From NCBI RefSeq assembly GCF_015207035.1, contig NZ_JADEXQ010000017.1, positions 1-64,000 on the forward strand: a DNA stretch of 64,000 nt. The letters are read 5' to 3'. Shown here one piece after another: positions 40,317-49,183 of this stretch (position 1 is the stretch's first letter; the number at the start of each line of letters is the position of its first letter). Under the pieces are notes generated by a model that did not search any database, was not told the DNA's origin, and saw only the letters and a program-made list of their open reading frames with translations. The stretch is from Romeriopsis navalis LEGE 11480. Lineage in GTDB: Bacteria > Cyanobacteriota > Cyanobacteriia > Leptolyngbyales > Leptolyngbyaceae. The position numbers and the translations under genes are program-made.

Positions 40317-41345
40317 CTAGTCGAGGCCCAAATGCCGCTTAATGCGTCGGAGGGTTTGGTACATTTCTGGCAACCGCTTATAAATCGCGGAGGACTTTAG
40401 ATAAATACTGTGATCGACCGCAGGATAACCAGAAACGGTCTGACCCGGTTTGGTATCGTGATGCACCCCGGAGCGCGAGGAAACCGTCGAACCGTCTCGC
40501 AGCTTGACGTTATTGGCCACGCCCACTTGCCCGGCAATAATCACCCGATTACCAACGACGACCCCGCCAGCTAACGCCGCTTGGGAAGCCATTGCGCAGC
40601 CAAATCCGATCGTGCATCCGTGGCCAATATGCACCATATTATCCAGAATCGTATCGTGTCCCAGACGGGTCTCACCCACGGCAGGACGATCGATCGTACA
40701 GTTACAGCCAATTTCAACGCGATCTTCTAACACCACATAACCCGACTGCTGCATCTTGTACCAACCTTGTTCGGTCGGGACATAGCCAAATCCTTCGCCA
40801 CCGACGATCGAGCCACTGTTAATCACACAGTCTGTGCCGATTTGACTGCGCTCTTGAATCACACAGTTGGCATGTAATAAGGTGCGATCGCCAATCTGCG
40901 CCTCGGGATAGATCACCACATTCGGCCAAATCGCTACGCCATCGCCAATCACGACATTCGCCGCAATTACAGTATGGGCTCCCACCGCGACGTTCGCGCC
41001 AAGTTTGGCCGTCGGATCAATCACGGCGGTCGGATGAATCTGGGCGGCTGGCTGGTGCGGCTGATAAAACACATCAAGCGCTTGGGCAAATGTCAGACGC
41101 GGATAAGCCGATTCAATCCAGGCAATTCCCTGCGCTGTGGCCAACTGCTGCAACGCCGCATTCTTCGGTAGAATCAACGCGCTGGCTTGTGTAGCTTGAA
41201 TTTGGGCGCTGAACCGATCGCTATCGGCATAACTCAGCGTGCCGGGACTGGCACTGTCGATCGCCGCTATCCCCTGAATCTCTAAATCCCCATCGCCCCA
41301 ACTTTGACTTGCTTGGAGCTGCTCCACAAGTGCTGCAAATCGCAT
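40317..41345 (-). CDS. lpxD: UDP-3-O-acylglucosamine N-acyltransferase
   Basis: A 342-residue LpxD, which adds the second acyl chain to UDP-3-O-acylglucosamine in lipid A synthesis. The N-terminal uridine-binding domain (SADSDRF-like ADSDRFSAQIQ) is followed by a left-handed beta helix of hexapeptide repeats (IHPTAVIDPTAKLGANVAVG and on). The catalytic His lies in HIGHGCTIG. The C-terminal helices ICLKSSA-type (YLKSSAIYKRLPEMYQTLRRIKRHLG) complete the family pattern. LpxA, LpxB and LpxC are not in the window. Confidence 0.93.
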   Translation of the reverse strand: MRFAALVEQLQASQSWGDGDLEIQGIAAIDSASPGTLSYADSDRFSAQIQATQASALILPKNAALQQLATAQGIAWIESAYPRLTFAQALDVFYQPHQPAAQIHPTAVIDPTAKLGANVAVGAHTVIAANVVIGDGVAIWPNVVIYPEAQIGDRTLLHANCVIQERSQIGTDCVINSGSIVGGEGFGYVPTEQGWYKMQQSGYVVLEDRVEIGCNCTIDRPAVGETRLGHDTILDNMVHIGHGCTIGFGCAMASQAALAGGVVVGNRVIIAGQVGVANNVKLRDGSTVSSRSGVHHDTKPGQTVSGYPAVDHSIYLKSSAIYKRLPEMYQTLRRIKRHLGLD

Positions 41346-41432
41346 GCCTTACCGCCCTGTCCTAAGAATCACTTCTAATATGCCATCCCACGATCGGTTC
41401 GGCTGGCTCCTGCGCCATTGCGCTACATCACT

Positions 41433-42866
41433 TTACGCAGTTTCACTTTGCAACACGCGACGTAAAAAGGCGACGGCTTCGATATGGGAAGTCTGAGGGA
41501 AGAAGTCAACGGGTTGAACTTTCTCTAACCGATAACGACCATCGGCACAGAGCTGCTTTAGATCACGGGCTAAGGTGGCCGGATTACAACTCATATAGGC
41601 AATCTTTTGGGGATTCATTGCCAGCAGTGAGCCAATCACTTGGGGATCACAACCCTTGCGTGGGGGATCGAGCACCACCATATCCGGCAACTGCTCAAAT
41701 CCACCGAGCAAAGCCTCAACTGTACCGACATGGAATTCAACGTTCTCAATTTCGTTCAGCTTGGCGTTGATACGGGCCTGGGCGATCGCGCTGCCTTGGA
41801 CTTCGATCCCAATGACCCGCATGGATTGTTGCGCAAGGGGCAAGGTGAGGGTGCCGATCCCACAGTAGGCATCAAGGATAATTTCATCGCCGGTTAATTG
41901 CAATTCGTCGCGAATTAACAGGGCGATCGCTTCCGCTTGCTCGGTATAGACCTGGAAAAAGGTTTCGGGCCGCACCTGAAAGGTTAAACCCGCAAAGGTT
42001 TCGGTCAAATATTCGCGACCAACAATACATTCCGTTGCTTCGCCAAAAATCGCATTGGTCTTATCTGGGTTGATGTTCAAACAGACGCCAACTAAACCAA
42101 AGCGTTCGCTCCAAGCATTGGCGACCTGCCAGAGGTCTTTAATTTCTGGGTCTTTGACGACGATCGTCAGCAAGATTTCCCCGGTACGGCGGCCTACCCG
42201 AAGAGAAATATGACGGACACTGCCTTTGTGGGTTTGCTCGTCGTAAATTGGCCATTTGGCGGCCTGAATATCTTGCTTGACGGCGGCCAGGATCGAATCG
42301 AGCCGTTGATCTTGGATCGGACATTGATTCAGATTGACAATGTGGTGACTGCCTTTCTGGTAATAGCCTGCAACAACACGGCCATGAACCAAAGCCTGCT
42401 TGCTGCGCCGTTGGCCTTGGTTTTCAGCCAGGGCAACCGGATAGGTTGATTTATTGCGATAGTGGAGGGCGTTATCTGGGATCAGTACGGGTTCGACTTG
42501 GAGGTCACTAAACCCACCGATGCGGGCCATCGCCTGCACCACGAGATTATGCTTGGCTTCCCGTTGGTAATCGTCGCTGACATGCTGCCACTGACAGCCA
42601 CCGCATTTATCGGCCACGATGCAACTGGGTGAAATGCGGTGAGGCGAGGGTTCAATAATCCCGAGGAGCTTGCCGTAGCCATATTTGGGCTTGACACGGA
42701 CTAAACGCACCGCCACACGATCGCCGGTCACGGTATCCGGCACAAATACCGCCCGTCCTTCAAAGCGGCCAACACCATCCCCCCGATCGCTCAAGTCATG
42801 AATTGTGAGTTCGATCGCTTCGCCCTGCTGCCAACTGCTGGAAGGGGTTGAAGGAGTAGTCACCAT
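41433..42866 (-). CDS. rlmD: 23S rRNA (uracil-5-)-methyltransferase, RlmD/RumA type
   Basis: A 477-residue TrmA/RumA-family enzyme. The N-terminal TRAM domain (~residues 12-75) includes GDGVGRFEGRAVFVP. The [4Fe-4S] Cys set is CIVADKCGGCQW plus NQCPIQD. The methyltransferase part has SAM motif DAYCGIGTLTLPLA, the DPPRKGCD loop and the catalytic Cys in MSCNPATLARD. It methylates one uridine in 23S rRNA; U1939 versus U747 cannot be decided from sequence. Well separated from lpxD (88 bp). Confidence 0.9.
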   Translation of the reverse strand: MVTTPSTPSSSWQQGEAIELTIHDLSDRGDGVGRFEGRAVFVPDTVTGDRVAVRLVRVKPKYGYGKLLGIIEPSPHRISPSCIVADKCGGCQWQHVSDDYQREAKHNLVVQAMARIGGFSDLQVEPVLIPDNALHYRNKSTYPVALAENQGQRRSKQALVHGRVVAGYYQKGSHHIVNLNQCPIQDQRLDSILAAVKQDIQAAKWPIYDEQTHKGSVRHISLRVGRRTGEILLTIVVKDPEIKDLWQVANAWSERFGLVGVCLNINPDKTNAIFGEATECIVGREYLTETFAGLTFQVRPETFFQVYTEQAEAIALLIRDELQLTGDEIILDAYCGIGTLTLPLAQQSMRVIGIEVQGSAIAQARINAKLNEIENVEFHVGTVEALLGGFEQLPDMVVLDPPRKGCDPQVIGSLLAMNPQKIAYMSCNPATLARDLKQLCADGRYRLEKVQPVDFFPQTSHIEAVAFLRRVLQSETA

Positions 42867-43258
42867 AGCGTGGCACCAAAACGAGAAAGGAAACTGACTT
42901 GCAGCACTGCTGCGTTTTTTAAGTCAGTTTACTAGTGTACCAAGGATGGATAGATAAAAGGAAATCGCCGGACAACTCGCAATTAACTTGTCTGACAGAA
43001 AATTTGGGGCCACGGTTGGTCAACCGACGCAGCAGTTATTAATGGGGTATCTCGAACAGTCAGAAAGATCCCACCGAGAGAAATCTTCACGGCGACACTG
43101 CTCAAACAAAAGCATGCTAGTCAGACAAACATAATCCAACTGGCATGAGTTTAGGATGATATTTAATTTCCACGGAGATTTAGGGAAACGTGATTCCGAT
43201 TAGGAGCAGTTAGGCAATGCCTCAATCTAAACGCCAAGGAGAACTCAATGAGCATTAA
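42867..43258. other. Intergenic region before the exosortase gene 3' end
   Basis: About 390 bp. The part next to rlmD holds its promoter. Two very short plus-strand frames (MPQSKRQGELNEH starting near 43218, and a ~20-codon frame from 43248 with AAGGAG before it) are present, but they run into the end of the exosortase gene and are not called. No tRNA or terminator found. Confidence 0.4.
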
Positions 43259-44188
43259 TCATGATGCGTTCTTACGTGGTTGGGATTTATATTCAATAAT
43301 CCACATGGCAATGTAGTAGTAAACGGTAAAGAGAATGCAGGAGAAAATCTGTCCACCGATCGGACCGTGCCAGAAGTCGAATGATTCCTTACCCCAATAG
43401 ACTGACGCGATCGCCAACATCATAATGCGGGGCACGTTAAATAACATCGCTAACGCCCAACCGACAAACATCACCATCGCTGTTCGCAACCGACTCGCAT
43501 TCATAAATTGCCCCATCAGGAAGGCAATCCCGACGGTTGATAGCGCCATATCAAAACCACTACAGCCTGAAGCAACTTCTACTGCACCTTCCGGAAATTT
43601 CACATAAACGCCTTCGGCTAAGGCTTGAAACTGAAACAGATTCAAACTGAAACTGCCAGCCTGAGCCATCAAATGCTCCAATGAATCCTTCGACGTAAAA
43701 AATCGAAATACGCGAATTGCCACGTAGCCAATATTCGGGTACAACGCTACTAAGACCAACATCGCTGCCGACCAAAACCGGGTAAAAAATTCTAATCCCC
43801 AAGTACTCGCAGCCATCCCAACCACAATCAGCATTGCCGCCAGCGCCTGCAGCGAAATCGATGTCGTCCCCACTCTTACAGCCAGAAACATCATCCCACC
43901 ACCTAGCATCAGCACATAGCCGATTAGCCGATCGTCGGATAACGCTTTGTACGATCGCAACTCCTCACGTTGACGATAGAGATTGCGGACGACCAAGGCA
44001 ATAAAACCAAAGTTCAAAATAAAATCTGAACTCCCTTTCAGTAAGTTTTGCCACTGGTGTCCCATGAACGCCACACTATAGACCAGCAAGAGTAAACTCG
44101 CCAGGGTCAGATAACGTCGATGGGCATTACGCGTGGCCGCATGGAGGACAGCTTTAGGCGTAATTTTTATTGATTCTTGAAGCTGCAT
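43259..44188 (-). CDS. Cyanoexosortase
   Basis: A 309-residue integral membrane protease-transpeptidase with ~8 TM helices. The active site shows the exosortase triad: Cys in VASGCSGFDMAL, Arg in NVPRIMML and His in FWHGPIGGQ. It recognises C-terminal PEP/PTPA-CTERM signals after Sec export. Which CrtA/B/C subclass it belongs to is not decided, but the partner gene and substrate suggest the PTPA-CTERM type. Start: ATG 44188 is preferred over upstream frames to 44224. The HpsJ-like gene ends 21 bp before the longer frame, so the two form an operon. Confidence 0.88.
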   Translation of the reverse strand: MQLQESIKITPKAVLHAATRNAHRRYLTLASLLLLVYSVAFMGHQWQNLLKGSSDFILNFGFIALVVRNLYRQREELRSYKALSDDRLIGYVLMLGGGMMFLAVRVGTTSISLQALAAMLIVVGMAASTWGLEFFTRFWSAAMLVLVALYPNIGYVAIRVFRFFTSKDSLEHLMAQAGSFSLNLFQFQALAEGVYVKFPEGAVEVASGCSGFDMALSTVGIAFLMGQFMNASRLRTAMVMFVGWALAMLFNVPRIMMLAIASVYWGKESFDFWHGPIGGQIFSCILFTVYYYIAMWIIEYKSQPRKNAS

Positions 44189-44245
44189 AATCAGGAACAT
44201 CTCCGTCGGGAATGAGCCAATCAATCAAATTTTCCATTTGACAAT

Positions 44246-44860
44246 TTACCGACGGCGCATCCCGTAGCGACCTAAACCAATCAAAGCCAAGCCCGTCACG
44301 AGCAAGTTGCTCACACTCGAAGCACCGGCTTTCACCGTGCTTTTCGTTGCATTTTGCTGCAACTTATCCGACTGCGTGCTGAGCTTTTCTAATGCCTGCT
44401 TAATCTGGTCATCTGTCGGCTTTTGCTTCAGCTTCGGATTGGACTGAGTTGCTTGAATTTGCGTTTCTAGCTGGCTGGCTTGAGCCGTAATTCGATTGTT
44501 CACTTGCTTCTGCAAAACAATGCTGTCACGAATCGACAATGGCACCAGCAAGCAAAAAATCAGACCGACAATCATGCTAGTCATTGCCACTTTTTTCAGC
44601 AGTGGCCGCAGATCAAACGCGCCCATCGTCAAGAAGGCAATACCCAACATAAAGACGATCGAGCGATCGCCCACCTGTTGGACAAAGCTCATGCGCCACT
44701 CTAATGCGCCTGGGTTGGGGGGCGCGAGCAAAATCAAAATATCGAACAGAAAACCAGCCATACAAGCAATCCCCACAATACGGAAAATGCTTTTGCCGTT
44801 GCTGGCTTGGCTCGCTGGATTACCGGCAGAATAGCTAGATGCGGATACTGAAGTTGCCAT
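44246..44860 (-). CDS. HpsJ-like protein associated with a cyanoexosortase
   Basis: A 204-residue membrane protein with three N-terminal TM helices (~22-44, 62-80, 90-112). An extended coiled-coil or helical loop rich in Gln/Lys follows (VNNRITAQASQLETQIQATQ through LSTQSDKLQQNATKS). A last hydrophobic helix ends GRYGMRRR. The layout matches HpsJ-type proteins that accompany cyanoexosortases and hormogonium polysaccharide genes. Role unknown, probably complex assembly with the exosortase. The start is uncertain: a longer frame reaches 44932, and ATG 44860 was preferred by likely N-terminal topology. Confidence 0.72.
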   Translation of the reverse strand: MATSVSASSYSAGNPASQASNGKSIFRIVGIACMAGFLFDILILLAPPNPGALEWRMSFVQQVGDRSIVFMLGIAFLTMGAFDLRPLLKKVAMTSMIVGLIFCLLVPLSIRDSIVLQKQVNNRITAQASQLETQIQATQSNPKLKQKPTDDQIKQALEKLSTQSDKLQQNATKSTVKAGASSVSNLLVTGLALIGLGRYGMRRR

Positions 44861-45302
44861 AAAAATAAGGGGTAATAAAGATATTGTTGTTAGCAATACC
44901 GGCATCAAGGCCGCGACAGCAGCTCGACCCATAGACGTATATTGCGCTATTCCTTATTACAGAGCTGTCAGTAGTTATCCTGACAAAATTTGCAAACTTC
45001 CGATAAATCGTCGAGAAACGCATATGAGCTATTGATAAAGCACACCACACACTCAGGATTTACTAAATAACAGCCGACAATCTCGGGAGTCCACCAAATA
45101 ATCAACCAATCAGCCCATTAAACTCATCAGGCAGGCCAATAAAATCGGTAAACTATCAAATAAAAATTAAGGGTGATGTTCCGACCGGCTCTGGCGAGTC
45201 GCCGAAAAATCACCCTCAAAGTAAATCCATAAAGCACGGAAAAATAGGCAACCTGTATGACGATCAGAGAGCTGATGGTACAGCTAGGCGCAAACTGACA
45301 AC
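44861..45302. other. Intergenic region between HpsJ-like and PTPA-CTERM genes
   Basis: About 440 bp on the minus-strand side between two co-oriented genes. It includes a terminator (45171-45215) for the upstream substrate gene and the promoter of the exosortase operon. No additional gene seen. Confidence 0.45.
45171..45215 (-). terminator. Terminator of the PTPA-CTERM substrate gene
   Basis: GGGTGAT and ATCACCC close a structure with an inner GC-rich stem (CGGC/GCCG). On the minus strand it is followed by TTAATTTTTATTTG, a fair U-tract. It lies 88 bp after the substrate stop codon. Confidence 0.65.
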
Positions 45303-45932
45303 TTAAGCTGAGGCAGTTTTCAACTTTTTCCGCTTCCGCAACACATTAACAGCCATCACTGATAAGCCCGGCAACAGTGCAGGCGTTGGAACGGCAGTGA
45401 TGATCCCGGAGAAGGTCTTCACTCCTGCACCGCTAATCTGAGTTGTCAATTCACCAGAGAAGGGCGTTGGGTCAAATCCATTACCTGTAACAACGCCTTC
45501 TAAGAAGTACTGGCGATCAGACCCTAAAACAGCGGAAGTCAACTCAAACGCAATATTATTCGTACTAAACGTCAACCATGCTGGTAGACTGCCAGCGAAC
45601 GGCACTGGGTCAATATCTTTAATGGTCCCTACTGCTTGGGGTAGACTACCGGTTGTCCCAGGATTAAGCGATGACTCAAAACCACCGGTTGCAGTTGTGA
45701 CAAACACCCAATCCCCAGTTGGTGAGCCAAACGAACCGGACGCAAGAGCGTCGAGAAATTCCTGGAAGTCGATACTCGTATTCGCAGCATCGGCATTCCC
45801 TATAAAGTCAATGCGACTGCCATTGGCAATCCGGGCGGCTTGGGCAGACTGGGGATTCATTGCGACAAAGGCCCCGGCAGCAAGCACAGACACGAGGCCT
45901 GTCCTCATCATGTTGTTTGCGAAACTACTCAT
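45303..45932 (-). CDS. Secreted PTPA-CTERM protein next to the exosortase
   Basis: A 209-residue exported protein. The signal peptide ends near QSAQAARI. The tail is VPTPALLPGLSVMAVNVL followed by RKRKKLK, a clean PTPA-CTERM signal. The mature part is rich in Gly, Thr, Ser and Phe and looks like a beta-sandwich; no enzyme motif. It is probably a dedicated substrate of the exosortase encoded 1.1 kb away. The second substrate is at 28.4 kb. A GTAGG sequence upstream of ATG 45932 supports the start. Confidence 0.82.
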   Translation of the reverse strand: MSSFANNMMRTGLVSVLAAGAFVAMNPQSAQAARIANGSRIDFIGNADAANTSIDFQEFLDALASGSFGSPTGDWVFVTTATGGFESSLNPGTTGSLPQAVGTIKDIDPVPFAGSLPAWLTFSTNNIAFELTSAVLGSDRQYFLEGVVTGNGFDPTPFSGELTTQISGAGVKTFSGIITAVPTPALLPGLSVMAVNVLRKRKKLKTASA

Positions 45933-46618
45933 TCGATAAACCTACTTCAATGTACTTTTGGACAAGGTTCGGTGAGGCTACACAACTGATTCGGCGATCA
46001 ATGGTATTCTCCAACAGCACAGCCACAACACATACTGTGTGATGAGGAGAAATATGAGCCAAATTCAGTGCAAGCAGTCCGTCAGCGACACATTTGGTAG
46101 ATGAAACCTTGAACTCGAGTAACAGCATCGTCAGGATGCCCAGCAAAAAATACCGAAGTTTCCCATATAAGGAATATACCCAAAGATAGATATAATCTCT
46201 CCTAAGATAATAGGCCAGATATCAATGCAATGAGTCACCTATACCCATTAACTTCATATACATTTTACAGAGAAATATCTTCACACAGATTTTACAGTTG
46301 CCCCAATGTGGCGTAACGACATCATGTCAATGGTTTTCTGCCCAGGATATTTCAAGCTGAATATGATGCTAGCAGTAACGTCCATACAGCTCATGGGCTA
46401 GAATAACGAGATAATAAGGGACAGTACGGCTACAAATGTTCTAGTGCAGCCGGGTGAAAGCCATGCATATCAGCTCCATACGTAATGGACGCAATCGGGA
46501 AGACGCTGCTCGATACTCATGCAATATCTAATCATTTTGGGCAGTATAGTTCTATCTATAAATTTTGATTGGCTCAGGGTTTACTAATACGATCGTACTC
46601 AAGGTATTACCTTCTATA
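45933..46618. other. 685-bp region without a gene
   Basis: A/T-rich, with many stops in all frames. Around 46440-46520 a GC-rich stretch with several short complementary segments (GCAGCCGGGTG, GACGCTGCTCG) could fold but matches no RNA family I know. No tRNA, terminator or repeat array was found. The region probably includes promoters for the divergent neighbours. Confidence 0.4.
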
Positions 46619-47131
46619 ATGAGTAACTTTTCCCCACAGTTCTCACCCTATCCGAAACCCCCTTTGAGTTATGAGTTACGGCCATGGTTTGGCGCCATTA
46701 GTCTGAAGCCCGTAACACTCGATGATCATCAGATTTGGCTCGATGGGGAGATTTTGTCCTGGCATAATCTCTACCATATTGAGCTGGCGCAGCTTGATCG
46801 AATTGAGATTTATGGGGCGGCAGTCAGTGGCATTCATGGATTCTATTCGTCGATGTTCCATCAGAAAAGTGTCAAGCCGGAATATGCAGGCATTCTTGAT
46901 GAGCTACGCGTCGCTATCCATGAATGGTTAACGCGGCGATCGTTTTATAACAGCTTCAAGCTACTCAACTGGAGTTACTGGATGCTGCTTCAAGGCATGA
47001 ACCCAATCGACGTCATTTGGCAACATCATAAAAGCCTGGCAAAGTGGAGCAGTTGTGAAAAAACGCAGCTTCAGAACTTACGGGAATGGGCCTCAATAAA
47101 TGAGATAAATCTAGTGGTGCGCCCCAGATAA
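46619..47131 (+). CDS. Hypothetical protein, 170 residues
   Basis: From ATG 46619 the protein begins MSNFSPQFSPYPKPPLSYELRPW and is soluble, Trp/Tyr-rich and mixed alpha/beta (IWLDGEILSWHNLYHIELAQLDRIEIYG). The frame extends back to 46565, but those residues look like leader. It is the only plus-strand gene at this edge and stops 5 bp before the convergent glycosyltransferase stop. I do not recognise the family. Base composition is lower in GC than the housekeeping genes. Confidence 0.5.
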   Translation: MSNFSPQFSPYPKPPLSYELRPWFGAISLKPVTLDDHQIWLDGEILSWHNLYHIELAQLDRIEIYGAAVSGIHGFYSSMFHQKSVKPEYAGILDELRVAIHEWLTRRSFYNSFKLLNWSYWMLLQGMNPIDVIWQHHKSLAKWSSCEKTQLQNLREWASINEINLVVRPR

Positions 47132-47136
47132 AATTA

Positions 47137-48309
47137 CTAAACCTTTGACGGTTTACGCATCGTAGCAAGCAGTCTGGCATCAAGCTGTTGATAAAGCCGA
47201 TCAAGCGTAAACTTCGTGCTTGCATGTGCGTAAGCGTTATGGACAATTTGCGCCATTTGACTTGGCTGAGTAGCGCACTGACACAAACGATCGGCGAGGG
47301 ACGACACATCGCTTAAAGGAGTCAGCCAGCCTGTCTGATTGTGGTGAATCAGCTCAACGGCACCACCGCCCGATGCCGCAATAACCGGGGTTTTGCAGAG
47401 CATCGCTTCAATAATCACACGGCCAAAAGGCTCGGGAGCCGTGGACGTATGGGTAATCAGATCGCAAGCGGTCATGAGCGGGGGAATATCCTGGCGAAAC
47501 CCCAGGAATTTGACACGATCGTGCAACTTCAAACGCTCAACCTGCTGATGGAGATTTTGGACATAGTCGGTTTCCCCAAATAGGGCATCACCGACGAGAA
47601 TGGCGCAGAGATGATCAGGACATCGGGCCAGGGCTTCGAGCAAGATGTGTTGACCTTTCCAGGGAGATAGCCGACTGAAGTGACCAATGATGAAGCGATC
47701 GTCCCACCCAAGCGTATGGCGGATATCTTGCTGCTGTTCGTTAGTGGTCTGGTATTGGGCTGGGTCAAAGCCGTTGTAGAGCACTTCAACAAGCTGGGGT
47801 TTACCACCGGCTTGGATAAACGCCTGCTGAGTAGCCATAGAATTAGCGATGACTTTGGTCGCGCAGCAATTGGCCAGGGTGATGACCACTTTGAGATTAG
47901 TTTGGCTAAAGTGATCGGCAGACAGAATATCGCGCAGATGGTAGATCAAGGGACGGCGAGAGAAGCGACTCGCAATCGCACCAATCACAAATGCCTTGGG
48001 GGTATTTGCATAGATAATGTCATAATCCTGGCTTAGCTGGGCCACACGCCGAATCAGCGGGATAATCTGCCTCAAGGCCTTCAGGCTTTTGACAGCTGTA
48101 CTCTGCTTCCCAATCGAGAGTGGCACTTGAGTAAGCACCCGAGTCGGAATATGGCATGTAGCTAAACGCGCCTGAAATGGTCCATCCGCGAACAACGCAA
48201 CAAGACAACGATCGTCATAATGGATTGCAATATCAAGTAGCGAAAGTTCAGCACCACCAAGCTTTCCACTTTGGTCGAGAAATAGAATTTTAGGCCGCAC
48301 AAATATCAC
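47137..48309 (-). CDS. Glycosyltransferase family 4 protein
   Basis: A 390-residue GT-B enzyme. The N-terminal domain has SGKLGGAELSLLDIA (Gly-rich turn after the first strand). The C-terminal domain has HFSRLSPWKGQHILLEALA and the retaining E-x7-E motif region EPFGRVIIEAMLCKTPVIA. It transfers a sugar from a nucleotide-sugar to a growing polysaccharide; donor unknown. It is the leftmost, and probably last-transcribed, gene of the 16-gene minus-strand cluster. It converges with the hypothetical gene at 46.6 kb. Confidence 0.85.
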   Translation of the reverse strand: MIFVRPKILFLDQSGKLGGAELSLLDIAIHYDDRCLVALFADGPFQARLATCHIPTRVLTQVPLSIGKQSTAVKSLKALRQIIPLIRRVAQLSQDYDIIYANTPKAFVIGAIASRFSRRPLIYHLRDILSADHFSQTNLKVVITLANCCATKVIANSMATQQAFIQAGGKPQLVEVLYNGFDPAQYQTTNEQQQDIRHTLGWDDRFIIGHFSRLSPWKGQHILLEALARCPDHLCAILVGDALFGETDYVQNLHQQVERLKLHDRVKFLGFRQDIPPLMTACDLITHTSTAPEPFGRVIIEAMLCKTPVIAASGGGAVELIHHNQTGWLTPLSDVSSLADRLCQCATQPSQMAQIVHNAYAHASTKFTLDRLYQQLDARLLATMRKPSKV

Positions 48310-48462
48310 ATATAGCTTAGATTGTTAACACAAGAAATAAAGACACTTTTTTGAAAAGCAACCAGAAGGAAGATGATCCTAGCAAGCTGAAGGAATTCAC
48401 TGAAGATGCTTTACAGAAAGTTATTGCCCTAAAATAAAAATCAATGACCACAAACTAGGATA

Positions 48463-49137
48463 TTAACGACGTGTACTCATAACATGTGAAGTCGAATTAG
48501 AAGAGGCTTCTTTCGGGGGAGATTTAAGGGCAAAAACGTACCACAAAATAACACTCATAACCAACATCTCACCGACCTCTTCAATCAACCCCCACAATCT
48601 TTGGCCCCAAGGAAAACTACTATGAAAGAAATCAAATAGAACACCAAAAATAGCTAGAACAACAACCAGCAAAAATAGGCGTTTAGAAATCTGTTTCCCT
48701 CTATGGTTACTAAACAAGTATGCAAAACCAATAAAGGCAAACAAAAAACAGCCAAGCACAAGAGCTGCACCAATTTCCCCAACAGCAATAGCTTGCGAGT
48801 GAAAAATAGATTGCAAGCCGAAATAATTAGCCAGATAAACACCAAATTCTTCATGAATTTTCAAGGAATCGTCTAATAGCAAAAAGAAAAACAGAAAAGA
48901 CCAAGAAAGAAAAATTGCGTGCCGTCTCCTTACAAAGAGAACAAACAATAATGCAGCAATCCAATACTCCTTAATATATTGATATACTTCTGCATATCCA
49001 AGATCTTTACCAATTGAAAACAGCGGGCTAGTCAGCCAACCGATTTTATAGGCAGCAAAAACCACTACAAAAGCAAGATCCCCCAGCAATAATAAAAACA
49101 AAAAGACATTAGATTCTTTTTCAAAATATGAATTCAT
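48463..49137 (-). CDS. Hypothetical integral membrane protein, low GC
   Basis: A 224-residue protein with about 6-7 hydrophobic helices (FLFLLLLGDLAFVVVFAAYKIGW, WIAALLFVLFV, FLSWSFLFFFLLL, and later ones). Charged Asp/Glu pairs (DDSLKIHEEFG, LIEEVGEML) lie at helix ends. The sequence is markedly A/T-rich against its neighbours. It resembles no polymerase or flippase that I know. Position inside the polysaccharide cluster suggests a role in export or modification. The start is taken at the Met before NSYFEKES; a 9-residue longer frame exists. Confidence 0.55.
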   Translation of the reverse strand: MNSYFEKESNVFLFLLLLGDLAFVVVFAAYKIGWLTSPLFSIGKDLGYAEVYQYIKEYWIAALLFVLFVRRRHAIFLSWSFLFFFLLLDDSLKIHEEFGVYLANYFGLQSIFHSQAIAVGEIGAALVLGCFLFAFIGFAYLFSNHRGKQISKRLFLLVVVLAIFGVLFDFFHSSFPWGQRLWGLIEEVGEMLVMSVILWYVFALKSPPKEASSNSTSHVMSTRR

Positions 49138-49183
49138 ATTTACTACTAAATTCGCGATAAACAATAATATTTCTCAAAACAAG

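Noticed and set aside
43215-43310. Two very short frames with Shine-Dalgarno-like sequences near 43.2 kb
   Set aside because: 13 and 20 codons only, and the second runs into the end of the exosortase gene. Kept as a note, not called.
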